This document shows positions 1 to 6,342 of a stretch of 7,889 nt of DNA, piece by piece. Made by a program: the position numbers and the translations under genes. The DNA is taken from contig CAKZLA010000094.1 of the NCBI GenBank assembly GCA_937124525.1, positions 1-7,889 on the forward strand, given 5' to 3'. Below the pieces are notes generated by a model, which was not told where the DNA came from, did not search any database, and worked only from the letters and a program-made list of their open reading frames with translations. Position 1 is the first letter of the stretch; each line of letters opens with the position of its first letter. The DNA is from an uncultured Desulfobacterium sp. (GTDB taxonomy: Bacteria > Desulfobacterota > Desulfobacteria > Desulfobacterales > Desulfobacteraceae).

Positions 1-382
1 CGACGCCACGGTCTTTCCCTGGCCCAGAAATCTGATCCTTTAAATCCAGACCGCAGGCCACCCGAGGTAAACCGGCAATACTACTATCACCCAGCGTTAG
101 ATAGCCTTCACTCGGTTGGATAAAACCTGCCATCAGGTTTAGCAACGTTGTCTTTCCGGCACCATTGCTGCCAAGAAGGCCGATACGATCTCCCTCCTCA
201 ATATCGAGCGATACATTAGTCAGCCCCTTTACGTATTTCTTCCCGTTCTCTTGAGTTCCGATGTGATTGGTACTCGGCGTGGTTGTTTTCCTCAACAACC
301 CCCTGAGTGAATTATCATCGCCATTCAATATCGGATAGTTGAGGGACACACTTCTTAGGCGGATAAAGTGGGAGTTATTCAT
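1..382 (-). CDS. Polysaccharide ABC exporter ATPase (Wzt/KpsT-like), N-terminal part
   Basis: This is the nucleotide-binding subunit of an ABC-2 exporter that powers movement of a lipid-linked polysaccharide across the inner membrane. I translated the minus strand from the ATG at 382-380; about 127 residues are visible before the window ends. A Walker A motif, GSNGAGKTT, lies at residues 71-79, preceded by NVSLDIEEGDRIGLL, the usual strand leading into the P-loop. The roughly 30 residues between the first strand (SVSLNYPI, about 11-18) and that segment form the extended N-terminal region typical of Wzt-type rather than general ABC ATPases. Walker B, the signature motif and any C-terminal carbohydrate-binding domain are outside the window, so it cannot be said whether this is a long Wzt or a short KpsT form. 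The start overlaps the permease stop as ATGA, which implies translational coupling and an obligate pair. The upstream Shine-Dalgarno is weak. Confidence 0.9.
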   Translation of the reverse strand, partial: MNNSHFIRLRSVSLNYPILNGDDNSLRGLLRKTTTPSTNHIGTQENGKKYVKGLTNVSLDIEEGDRIGLLGSNGAGKTTLLNLMAGFIQPSEGYLTLGDSSIAGLPRVACGLDLKDQISGPGKDRGV

Positions 383-1167
383 AGCCAAAACACCAATTTT
401 CTACGGAATTTATTGTAAACGATGATGCCTATTGCCACATTAAAAATGGTGATGCCGCTTACAACGATAATCGAAACCAAATCGACCTGCTCCCCAATCA
501 ATGGAGATCTGACAATTTCCAGAAAATGGGTAAACGGATTTAGTTCCGCAATGAAACGGTAACTCCCCAGCATATCCGGACGCCACATTGCAGGAGTAAG
601 CAGCATTAACGGTCCGATTACTGCTTGTATCAATTGCGCTACATCCCGAACTCTCGCGCAAAGAAATCCCAGATAAATTGTTATGAAGAATGCATTAACC
701 AGAATAATAACAGAGGACACTGGGAACCATATTAAAAGCGACCAGTGTGGTACGGTTCCTGTAATAATCAATGCTGCAACAGGAATAAGCATATTATGCA
801 GATGCAGAAAAAACCCTCTGACAACAAAGCGAAATGCATATATCATAGGGGGAGATGGCATTGCACGAATCATTCCTGCAAATTCCATCGAAAAAACATT
901 ACATCCAGCGGTAATATAACCTGACAACCAATACCATACGACAACACCTGTCAACATGTAGGGAAGATAGTGCCGCCAATCAAGGTTGAAGATGACGCTC
1001 CATAGGACTGCCATCATTCCCAAAGTTATACTCATACCAATCACAATCCACCACGGCCCGAGGCGAGTTCTGCGATATTTTGACTGAATATCATTAAGAC
1101 TGAGATTAAGCCAAGAGGTTGGCCTGCTAATTGATATTTTAACGTCTGAGATGAAGTTTGTGCTCAT
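379..1167 (-). CDS. Polysaccharide ABC exporter permease (Wzm/KpsM-like, ABC-2 family)
   Basis: This is a 262-residue inner-membrane subunit of an ABC-2 transporter for lipid-linked O-antigen, capsule or a similar glycan. The N-terminal amphipathic region carries the family motif YRRTRLGPWW (31-40). About six hydrophobic segments follow, near 41-60, 68-88, 122-139, 144-168, 178-196 and 231-252. Two further family hallmarks are present: ARVRDV (171-176), matching the usual ARxRDI, and the NPFTHFLEIVRSPL stretch after the fifth segment. The length matches the family (about 260). The next gene is the cognate ATPase, overlapping by four bases. Upstream is the only sizeable gap of the window (146 bp), so the exporter pair may have its own promoter. 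No clear Shine-Dalgarno precedes the ATG; a GGA lies 12 bases away, which is too far to be convincing. The substrate cannot be inferred from the permease. Confidence 0.93.
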   Translation of the reverse strand: MSTNFISDVKISISRPTSWLNLSLNDIQSKYRRTRLGPWWIVIGMSITLGMMAVLWSVIFNLDWRHYLPYMLTGVVVWYWLSGYITAGCNVFSMEFAGMIRAMPSPPMIYAFRFVVRGFFLHLHNMLIPVAALIITGTVPHWSLLIWFPVSSVIILVNAFFITIYLGFLCARVRDVAQLIQAVIGPLMLLTPAMWRPDMLGSYRFIAELNPFTHFLEIVRSPLIGEQVDLVSIIVVSGITIFNVAIGIIVYNKFRRKLVFWL

Positions 1168-1313
1168 GAGGAAGAGATATCCAATTTCTGATAGTCGTCA
1201 ATCTAATAAGCTTCGAAGTAACCATTTCCGTACCCCTCAGCAAGCTTCAATCACCTGCTTCAGTTAAAAGCATGAGACATGATACTTCGCATTATAATTT
1301 TAGATTTCACTAT
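1168..1313. other. Intergenic gap between the sugar genes and the exporter genes
   Basis: These 146 bases are the longest non-coding stretch of the window. They are AT-rich, with no open frame of note, no strong hairpin followed by a T-run on either strand, and no tRNA-like fold that I can see. The heptamer AAGCTTC occurs twice on the plus strand, at 1208-1214 and 1242-1248. A perfect TATAAT on the minus strand lies at 1296-1291, but the position 17 bases further upstream reads AAATAA, a poor -35. The absence of a terminator suggests that transcription from the sugar genes reads through into the exporter genes. Confidence 0.7.
1174..1201 (-). promoter_or_regulatory. Weak candidate promoter for the exporter pair
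   Basis: On the minus strand TTGACG (1201-1196) matches five of six bases of the -35 consensus. After 16 bases it is followed by TATCTC (1179-1174), which matches only three of six bases of the -10 consensus. Initiation would fall at or next to the permease ATG (1167-1165) and give a nearly leaderless message, which would fit the lack of a good Shine-Dalgarno there. The pairing may well be chance in AT-rich DNA. Confidence 0.2.
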
Positions 1314-2048
1314 TTATTTGCCCTCATTATATGAAAACATCCGGATATCTTTTATTTCATTCCGTGCCTGAGCAAGACTGACAACTGAACCGATATCCCG
1401 TAAATAGCAATCATTGTGGAATGTTGCCATGCGCCCCATCAGGCTTGGCAAAATATCCGTACTGAGATCTATCATTCCGCGATCCAGATGAGCAAGGACG
1501 TCGAGCAAGGACGGCTCAAAGATATAAACGGCACCATTTGCGCGCTTTCCCGGAGGATTGGGCACTTTTTCGTGAAAGGCACTCACAAGTCCATCGGAAT
1601 CGCATTCAACAATCCCGCAAGTTTGCGGACTATCCGTATCGAACGTCATCATGGTCGCGATGGTATTGCTCCCACCGGGACGTCTAGAATGGGCTTCGTT
1701 GAATGCGTTGAGGTCAAACCATGTCAAGTTATCCGCATGCGCGACCAGAAACGTTTGACCATCAAAAAAATCTCTGTTCGCCAGTATGGTCCCGCCCGTT
1801 CCCAGCAACTTATCTTCATGGACCAAATCAATCCGGTCACGCCACGGACTTACTAAGACATGATCCCGGACAAGATCGGGAAGATAGTGCATATTAACCA
1901 GAATACGCTCGACACCTCCCTCAAATAGCAGCTTGAACCAATAATCAATCAAGGATTTTTCCCCGATCGGTACAAGGCATTTGGGAATGGTGTCTGTAAC
2001 CGGCCTCAGGCGCGTACCCAGTCCAGCTGCCAACAGAAGCGCTCTCAC
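1314..2048 (-). CDS. Sugar-1-phosphate nucleotidyltransferase (HddC / mannose-1-P guanylyltransferase-like)
   Basis: This is a 244-residue cytoplasmic enzyme of the NTP_transferase (GT-A-like) family, which joins a sugar 1-phosphate to an NTP to give an NDP-sugar and pyrophosphate. Visible motifs are the nucleotide loop AAGLGTRLRPVT (7-18) with Lys23, the LLGTGGT base/sugar loop (81-87), metal-binding Asp106 in HADN, the EK pair at 160-161, Asn171 in ANGAVYIF, and the second metal-binding Asp218 in RDIGS. The length suits single-domain members without the C-terminal left-handed helix. The start is GTG: it forms a GTGA overlap with the preceding stop and has AAGGAG at a spacing of eight. The nucleotide used (GTP, CTP, UTP or dTTP) and the sugar cannot be read from sequence; the HldE-like neighbour makes a heptose 1-phosphate an attractive but unproven substrate. 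It is the last gene before the 146-bp gap. Confidence 0.9.
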   Translation of the reverse strand: MRALLLAAGLGTRLRPVTDTIPKCLVPIGEKSLIDYWFKLLFEGGVERILVNMHYLPDLVRDHVLVSPWRDRIDLVHEDKLLGTGGTILANRDFFDGQTFLVAHADNLTWFDLNAFNEAHSRRPGGSNTIATMMTFDTDSPQTCGIVECDSDGLVSAFHEKVPNPPGKRANGAVYIFEPSLLDVLAHLDRGMIDLSTDILPSLMGRMATFHNDCYLRDIGSVVSLAQARNEIKDIRMFSYNEGK

Positions 2049-3526
2049 TGTGACAGCTCCTTTATCAGCGATGAAGCCTGCAGCGGATGGTTACCGATGC
2101 GCCTTACTTGGCACGCTGCGGCCAACGATCCCAAATAGGCTGCCTGCCAGATTGTACCACCTACGGCAAGCGACATGGCCGCAGTGGTTAGCAGGGAATC
2201 ACCTGCACCGGCGACATCCTTTGGCACAGGATTCATCGCAGGTATACGATCTGTGATCAGATCATCGGTCGTTGTATGCGGCGCATGAACAAGAATTCCC
2301 TCCGCACCGAGAGTGATGATAATGTTCTGGATGCGAGATTTCTGCCGCAGTCTTTCTGCCAAGACAACCAAACCTGAATTGTGATCATGCATTGCAAGCC
2401 GCGCTTCACGTTCAGTCGGTGTCACAAGGACCATATCGTGGAACCGTGAAACATCGCCGATCTGCGACGATGCCTGACTGTCGGCAACCATCATGACGCC
2501 ACGCTCCTTGCAAACCTTGATAAGTCTGGTCACAAGGCTTTGCGGCAAACAGCCGTAATTGAAATCAGAAAAGACAAGAAGATCGGCATTGTCCAGCTTC
2601 GCAGTAATCTGTTCGAACATTTTGTCGACCAGTTTTCCGCTGATATCATGCTGCCGCAAGTGCGAAACCCTTAGCAAAGTCTTGGAATTTGCCCGAAACC
2701 GCTGTTTGAGTGTGGTTGGCCGACCTTCATCATCAAGCAGAAATGCATCAACGCCATATGCAGATAGCTTCTCACCAGCGTAGCGGGCAACATCATCTTT
2801 GCCAACAACGCTAAAATAGGAAACATTTGCCCCCAATCCGCGGGCATGCGCAGCAACGATAGCTGCTCCTCCAACAAACCTATCCTGCTTGAACGGTGAA
2901 ACGACCAGTGTCGGATCTTCCTGCGACATCCCAAGCGCTTCACAGGCGATATACTCGTCCACAATCAGATCGCCAATTACAACAACTTTCAGCTCTCTGA
3001 AATTTGCAATCAATCCAGCAAGCCCGGCGGGTTTCACTCCATGCCTAGTTAAATAACCGTCCACTGAATTGAGGGAAGATTGTCTTTCGTCCTCAATCTC
3101 CTGCCGCAGAAGGTCGAGAGATGAAAACCGAACCTCCCCGGAAGAAAAAAGCAATTTACCACCATAATTCTCCAGAACAGATGTTTCAGGATTATACCGG
3201 CTTTCGTGTTCTTTACCCTTTACGACGACATCAGGTTGAAGATCCGCAATGAAATCTTCCGGTTCACATGGCATCAGAAAGGCATGGTCGACACCGGTTA
3301 TCTTGCGAACACTTTCCAAACGAAGGTGTTCTGGCACGACAACTCCAGCCCCCCCATCGCGAGATATACCAATAACCAGCAAATCTGCACACGCTGCAGC
3401 AAAGTCAAAAAGTCTTAGGTGACCGGGATGGACGACATTAAAATTTCCCGAGACGAAAGCGATAGTCTTTCCGTCTGAAATTTTTTGCCTAATCTCGTGT
3501 GCTATACTTACGTTGGTGGGTTTCAT
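2045..3526 (-). CDS. Bifunctional nucleotidyltransferase-PfkB kinase, HldE-like with swapped domain order
   Basis: This 493-residue cytoplasmic protein has two domains. Residues about 18-140 are a cytidylyltransferase-fold domain with GNFNVVHPGH (27-36, the HxGH site) and PDVVVKGKEH (98-107), closely like the HldE adenylyltransferase half. Residues about 178-493 are a PfkB/ribokinase-fold kinase: GDLIVDEY (185-192), VGGAAIVAAH (218-227), TPTERE (369-374) and the anion hole and catalytic base in GAGD (440-443, Asp443). In E. coli HldE the kinase comes first and the nucleotidyltransferase second, so the order here is reversed. By family, the kinase would phosphorylate C1 of a heptose 7-phosphate-like sugar and the other half would attach AMP or another nucleotide after phosphate removal; the true substrate is unknown. 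I chose the ATG at 3526 over an in-frame TTG two codons earlier. It lies 17 bp after the dehydrogenase stop and overlaps the next gene by four bases. Confidence 0.88.
   Translation of the reverse strand: MKPTNVSIAHEIRQKISDGKTIAFVSGNFNVVHPGHLRLFDFAAACADLLVIGISRDGGAGVVVPEHLRLESVRKITGVDHAFLMPCEPEDFIADLQPDVVVKGKEHESRYNPETSVLENYGGKLLFSSGEVRFSSLDLLRQEIEDERQSSLNSVDGYLTRHGVKPAGLAGLIANFRELKVVVIGDLIVDEYIACEALGMSQEDPTLVVSPFKQDRFVGGAAIVAAHARGLGANVSYFSVVGKDDVARYAGEKLSAYGVDAFLLDDEGRPTTLKQRFRANSKTLLRVSHLRQHDISGKLVDKMFEQITAKLDNADLLVFSDFNYGCLPQSLVTRLIKVCKERGVMMVADSQASSQIGDVSRFHDMVLVTPTEREARLAMHDHNSGLVVLAERLRQKSRIQNIIITLGAEGILVHAPHTTTDDLITDRIPAMNPVPKDVAGAGDSLLTTAAMSLAVGGTIWQAAYLGSLAAACQVRRIGNHPLQASSLIKELSQ
2057..2062 (-). 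promoter_or_regulatory. Shine-Dalgarno that fixes the GTG start of the nucleotidyltransferase
   Basis: AAGGAG on the minus strand sits eight bases upstream of the GTG at 2048-2046, inside the last codons of the preceding gene. It is the strongest ribosome site in the window. It supports a GTG start that overlaps the upstream stop codon, so translation is probably coupled but can also initiate independently. Confidence 0.75.
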
Positions 3527-3543
3527 GTTCAACTACTCACACT

Positions 3544-4593
3544 TCACACCCGAATCAGACAGCGACCGCTAATGCTGCCATCCCTCATACCCTTAATGGC
3601 CAAATTAATGTCCTCCAAGGAAAACGTTTCAGTCAGCAATTCCTTCAGGCGCAGCTTTCCATCAGCAAACAACCGCATATAACGCGGTATGTCTTCGTCA
3701 GGGATCGTTTCTCCGCCATGCGATCCTGTAATGATTTTTCCAAAATGCAGCGGCAGTGAATAGATTGAAATATCGTTCCCCTTTTGGGGAACACCAACAA
3801 GGACGACACGACCTTTGGGACCGGTCAAGCCATATCCTTGCTCTATGATTTCAGGCTTTCCGGTATTGTCAATGAACACATCCAGCGTCTGCTCACCAAG
3901 AATATCTCTTATTTGAGAATAGACATCATCCACCCGCGCGTTAATCGTATGGGTTGCTCCCATCATTCGGGCAAGTTCGAGACGCCCGCCAAACACATCA
4001 ACTGCAATAATCGGATGAGCTGAGGTCATTGCCGCGGCCTGCACCATATTCAAACCCACGCCACCGGCACCAAAGACAACGATCGATTCGCCAATCCGAA
4101 GCTGTGCATTGTTCATAACCGTGCCAAACCCGGTTGTTACGGCACAGCCGAACAATGGCGCAACTTCCATGTCTGCGTCTTGCGGAATTCGCGTCAACCT
4201 ATTTTCGGAAACGACCGCCATTTCGTTAAATGTGGTGACCCACCCGGCATTGATAGTCTTGTCACCCCAACGATATTTCGGCGCTACCGCTTCGATCCCA
4301 GATCCCGGTCGCCAATGCAAAACCACCTTATCACCTTCAAATACGTGCCGGACACCTGGCCCAACGGCAAGCACTGTGCCGGACCCTTCGTGCCCCAACA
4401 AATGGGGAAGCCATCGATCCGGGCCTTTTGCTCCATCTATCTCGCCGAGTTGCGAGCCACAGATTCCGCTATAGTGAACAGAAACTAGAACCTGGCCAAT
4501 CTCAAGCTTGTCTGGCAACCGGATGTCATCAATAATCAGAGGCGCATTCTGCTCTACCAAAATAGCGGCTTTAAAAGTCTTCCCCAAAGGCAT
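3544..4593 (-). CDS. Zinc-dependent medium-chain alcohol dehydrogenase family protein
   Basis: This 349-residue MDR-superfamily oxidoreductase would interconvert an alcohol and a carbonyl with NAD(H). The catalytic zinc site is intact: Cys45 (GICGS), His68-Glu69 (GHEGSG) and Cys150 (FGCAVTTGFG). The Rossmann loop GAGGVG lies at 175-180, with Asp199 at the end of the second strand, which favours NAD over NADP. The overall sequence recalls class III (formaldehyde/glutathione) dehydrogenases. However, the four-cysteine structural zinc lobe expected around residues 90-115 is absent and replaced by a segment rich in Gly, Trp and charged residues, so housekeeping formaldehyde oxidation is unlikely. 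In this locus it more likely oxidises or reduces a sugar or sugar-phosphate hydroxyl. AGGAA overlapping the methyltransferase stop, five bases before the ATG, supports the start; the gap to the preceding gene is eight bases. Confidence 0.9.
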   Translation of the reverse strand: MPLGKTFKAAILVEQNAPLIIDDIRLPDKLEIGQVLVSVHYSGICGSQLGEIDGAKGPDRWLPHLLGHEGSGTVLAVGPGVRHVFEGDKVVLHWRPGSGIEAVAPKYRWGDKTINAGWVTTFNEMAVVSENRLTRIPQDADMEVAPLFGCAVTTGFGTVMNNAQLRIGESIVVFGAGGVGLNMVQAAAMTSAHPIIAVDVFGGRLELARMMGATHTINARVDDVYSQIRDILGEQTLDVFIDNTGKPEIIEQGYGLTGPKGRVVLVGVPQKGNDISIYSLPLHFGKIITGSHGGETIPDEDIPRYMRLFADGKLRLKELLTETFSLEDINLAIKGMRDGSISGRCLIRV

Positions 4594-4601
4594 GTCTATT
4601 C

Positions 4602-5270
4602 CTACTCGAAGTAGATGAATGAATGATCGCCTGCATACCCACAGTTTTTAAACCACCACTCCCATTCCTCAGGCGTGTTGAACGCCTCACACGTTACCTG
4701 CCAGTAAAGCAGGTTCGCTTTTTCTTCTTCAGTTCGGTATGACTCGACGCAAAGGTATTTATTTTTTCCCACCCTCTCCATTTCTCTCAATGCTTCATCC
4801 AACTCATAACAATGCAAATTATGAAGTACGTTTAAAGAATATACGAAGTCAAATTCTTTATCCTCATAAGGAAGCTTACTTGCATTCCCAAGAGTAATTT
4901 TATCTTTCACTTCTTCCTTGGCATCACCAAGGGCATATTCTGAAATATCTAAACCGTAAACCTCTATACCCGGCACAACTTTGGTGAAATCAAACATCAG
5001 ATAACCTTTTCCGCATCCAATATCCAGAATTCTGTCACCAGCTTTCAATCCATAATGGTCAACCATAGCTCTGGCTACCTTTTCCCACCGACCCTCCATA
5101 TAGCGATAGCCACCGTAATTGATTCGGCGATCACCATCCCAATAATCATATCCCCACTTCTTGGCCAAAGAAGCCGCTTTGTCTTTTGGATAATCGGGGT
5201 CGTTGACTCTAGCAAGATAATCTCTTTTTGTACCATTATGAATGACAGACATAAAATCTACATAAGACAT
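4602..5270 (-). CDS. Class I SAM-dependent methyltransferase
   Basis: This 222-residue cytoplasmic protein has a Rossmann-fold methyltransferase core. Motif I is ILDIGCGKG (81-89), the ribose-binding acid is Asp108 in VYGLDIS, the acidic loop is NASKLPYED (129-137), and motif IV is FDFVYSLNVLHNL (140-152). The N-terminal 60 residues hold an aromatic, glycine-rich stretch (WDGDRRINYGGYRY, 44-57) followed by GRW. I recall this stretch as conserved in methyltransferases of polysaccharide loci, though I cannot verify that here. The acceptor is unknown; a sugar hydroxyl or a sugar precursor is most likely from context. The start is ATG at 5270, because GAGG lies eight bases before it, while the in-frame GTG at 5276 is only two bases from that site. 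The gene is notably AT-rich and Lys/Glu-rich compared with its neighbours: bases 4801-4860 are 25% GC, against 62% for 2161-2220. This suggests a separate origin. Confidence 0.9.
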   Translation of the reverse strand: MSYVDFMSVIHNGTKRDYLARVNDPDYPKDKAASLAKKWGYDYWDGDRRINYGGYRYMEGRWEKVARAMVDHYGLKAGDRILDIGCGKGYLMFDFTKVVPGIEVYGLDISEYALGDAKEEVKDKITLGNASKLPYEDKEFDFVYSLNVLHNLHCYELDEALREMERVGKNKYLCVESYRTEEEKANLLYWQVTCEAFNTPEEWEWWFKNCGYAGDHSFIYFE

Positions 5271-5278
5271 AGCCACAA

Positions 5279-5282
5279 CCTC
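5279..5282 (-). promoter_or_regulatory. Shine-Dalgarno that fixes the methyltransferase start
   Basis: GAGG (TGAGG with the preceding base) on the minus strand is eight bases from the ATG at 5270-5268 and only two from the in-frame GTG at 5276-5274. Normal spacing therefore selects the ATG. It lies in the 25-bp gap after the kinase stop. Confidence 0.6.
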
Positions 5283-5295
5283 ATCTCAATTAAAA

Positions 5296-6342
5296 TTAAT
5301 AAAAATCAATAAAAACTCGACACATATCTAACATAGACTTGGCGGATTTTATTCTTTCTTCTTTCATTCTATCAATATCTATATTTTCATCTGTAAACTT
5401 ATTACGTTCCGCCCACTCCGGCATGAAAGGATTCAAAATAATGCAGCACCACTTCATAGCAAAGATCGGCATCATCAGCCTGGATCTCTGAACAATCTCG
5501 TCCTTCCCTTGATAATGCTGCAGTGCAGAATCGCAAAATATCTCGAAATATTCAAATGGTACTTTGATGGCAGGTTGCAGGAAAAAGTCGCAAAGCATTT
5601 TTGCGGGGTCATCCCAGCCAGCATATTCGAAGTCAATAAACCTCAACTGCCCGTCACTTGCGAGCAATACATTATGAAAGCCGAAGTCTGACGGTGATAC
5701 AATGCGAGCACTATCAGCCATAGGGTACCCCAGCGACAATTCCCCAGTTTTCTCACGAGATTGCAGGCGCTCTGTCACAGACAGCCATGTTTCACGCATG
5801 TTCTTCAAAATAGTGTGCAATTCACGTTCAGGATTTCCCGAAACGGGCACATCTTTTAGTCGCAGAAGCCGCTGCTCAACATTTTCCTGATGACCCGATA
5901 TCGCCCAGAAAGCTTCGGCTGCGGCAGAAAGGTCGCCCGCATGTATCCGGCTATCCGGATGATTCAGATCAGCAATAAACTGACCACACATACCGACATA
6001 TTCCCGATTTATCTCATGCTGTTGCAGTTTCCGCCCCTGAATGAAACCGTATAACGCAATACGTTCCTTTGGCAGGTATCCCAGCGCTTCTGGAACCTTG
6101 TCGATTTTCGCCTTTTTGGCAAATCTCAGAAAAGCCCATTCAGATGCAAGCCGATCTCTCTCATGGCTATGTCCAGCAAAATACCATTTGGCAACATACG
6201 TTTTTCGATTGACCTCAACAATATCAATCCGATTGTTACCACCTATCGCACCGGGCTTAATTTCCACTCCAGTCGAATGCAAACTGGATTGCTCAAGCAG
6301 AGATTTTATTTTATTTTCAGTAGAAAATGTCGGAGATTTCAT
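5296..6342 (-). CDS. APH/choline-kinase-fold small-molecule phosphotransferase
   Basis: This 348-residue cytoplasmic kinase belongs to the aminoglycoside phosphotransferase/choline kinase fold (Pfam APH type). The N-lobe has a probable nucleotide-binding Lys52 in YVAKWYF and a paired Glu68 in SEWAFL. The C-lobe has the catalytic loop SPSDFGFHNVLL (216-227), with catalytic Asp219 and metal-binding Asn224, and the second metal-binding Asp237 in FIDFEYAGWDDP (235-246). The histidine that usually sits two residues before the catalytic Asp is replaced (Pro217-Ser218-Asp219). It lies in a sugar pathway beside a HAD phosphatase, so it probably phosphorylates a sugar, polyol or amino-alcohol precursor rather than an antibiotic. 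The chosen ATG makes an ATGA overlap with the HAD stop; a TTG 33 bases upstream would also be in frame but would overlap by 37 bp. The last 100 residues contain a cysteine- and tryptophan-containing hydrophobic stretch but no clear membrane segment. Confidence 0.85.
   Translation of the reverse strand: MKSPTFSTENKIKSLLEQSSLHSTGVEIKPGAIGGNNRIDIVEVNRKTYVAKWYFAGHSHERDRLASEWAFLRFAKKAKIDKVPEALGYLPKERIALYGFIQGRKLQQHEINREYVGMCGQFIADLNHPDSRIHAGDLSAAAEAFWAISGHQENVEQRLLRLKDVPVSGNPERELHTILKNMRETWLSVTERLQSREKTGELSLGYPMADSARIVSPSDFGFHNVLLASDGQLRFIDFEYAGWDDPAKMLCDFFLQPAIKVPFEYFEIFCDSALQHYQGKDEIVQRSRLMMPIFAMKWCCIILNPFMPEWAERNKFTDENIDIDRMKEERIKSAKSMLDMCRVFIDFY

Noticed and set aside
1208..1248. Repeated AAGCTTC heptamers in the intergenic gap as an operator or attachment site
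   Set aside because: There are only two short copies 34 bases apart and the core is self-palindromic; this is easily chance, with no extended symmetry.
1416..1856. Plus-strand open frame of 146 codons opposite the nucleotidyltransferase
   Set aside because: It lies fully antisense to a gene with intact catalytic motifs, shows no recognisable domain, and has a composition expected of a shadow frame.
2671..2964. Minus-strand open frame of 97 codons inside the HldE-like gene in another frame
   Set aside because: It sits wholly inside the kinase domain of the real gene and has no known motif.
2045..3526. Ordinary housekeeping hldE for LPS core heptose
   Set aside because: The domain order is reversed and the gene lies in a dedicated cluster with transketolase, methyltransferase and dehydrogenase genes, so a plain hldE label would mislead.
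5271..5276. GTG start for the methyltransferase two codons upstream of the ATG
   Set aside because: The GAGG ribosome site is only two bases from the GTG but eight from the ATG.
5296..6342. Aminoglycoside resistance gene
   Set aside because: The fold matches, but the catalytic loop is atypical and all neighbours are sugar-biosynthesis and export genes; no resistance or mobile context is visible.
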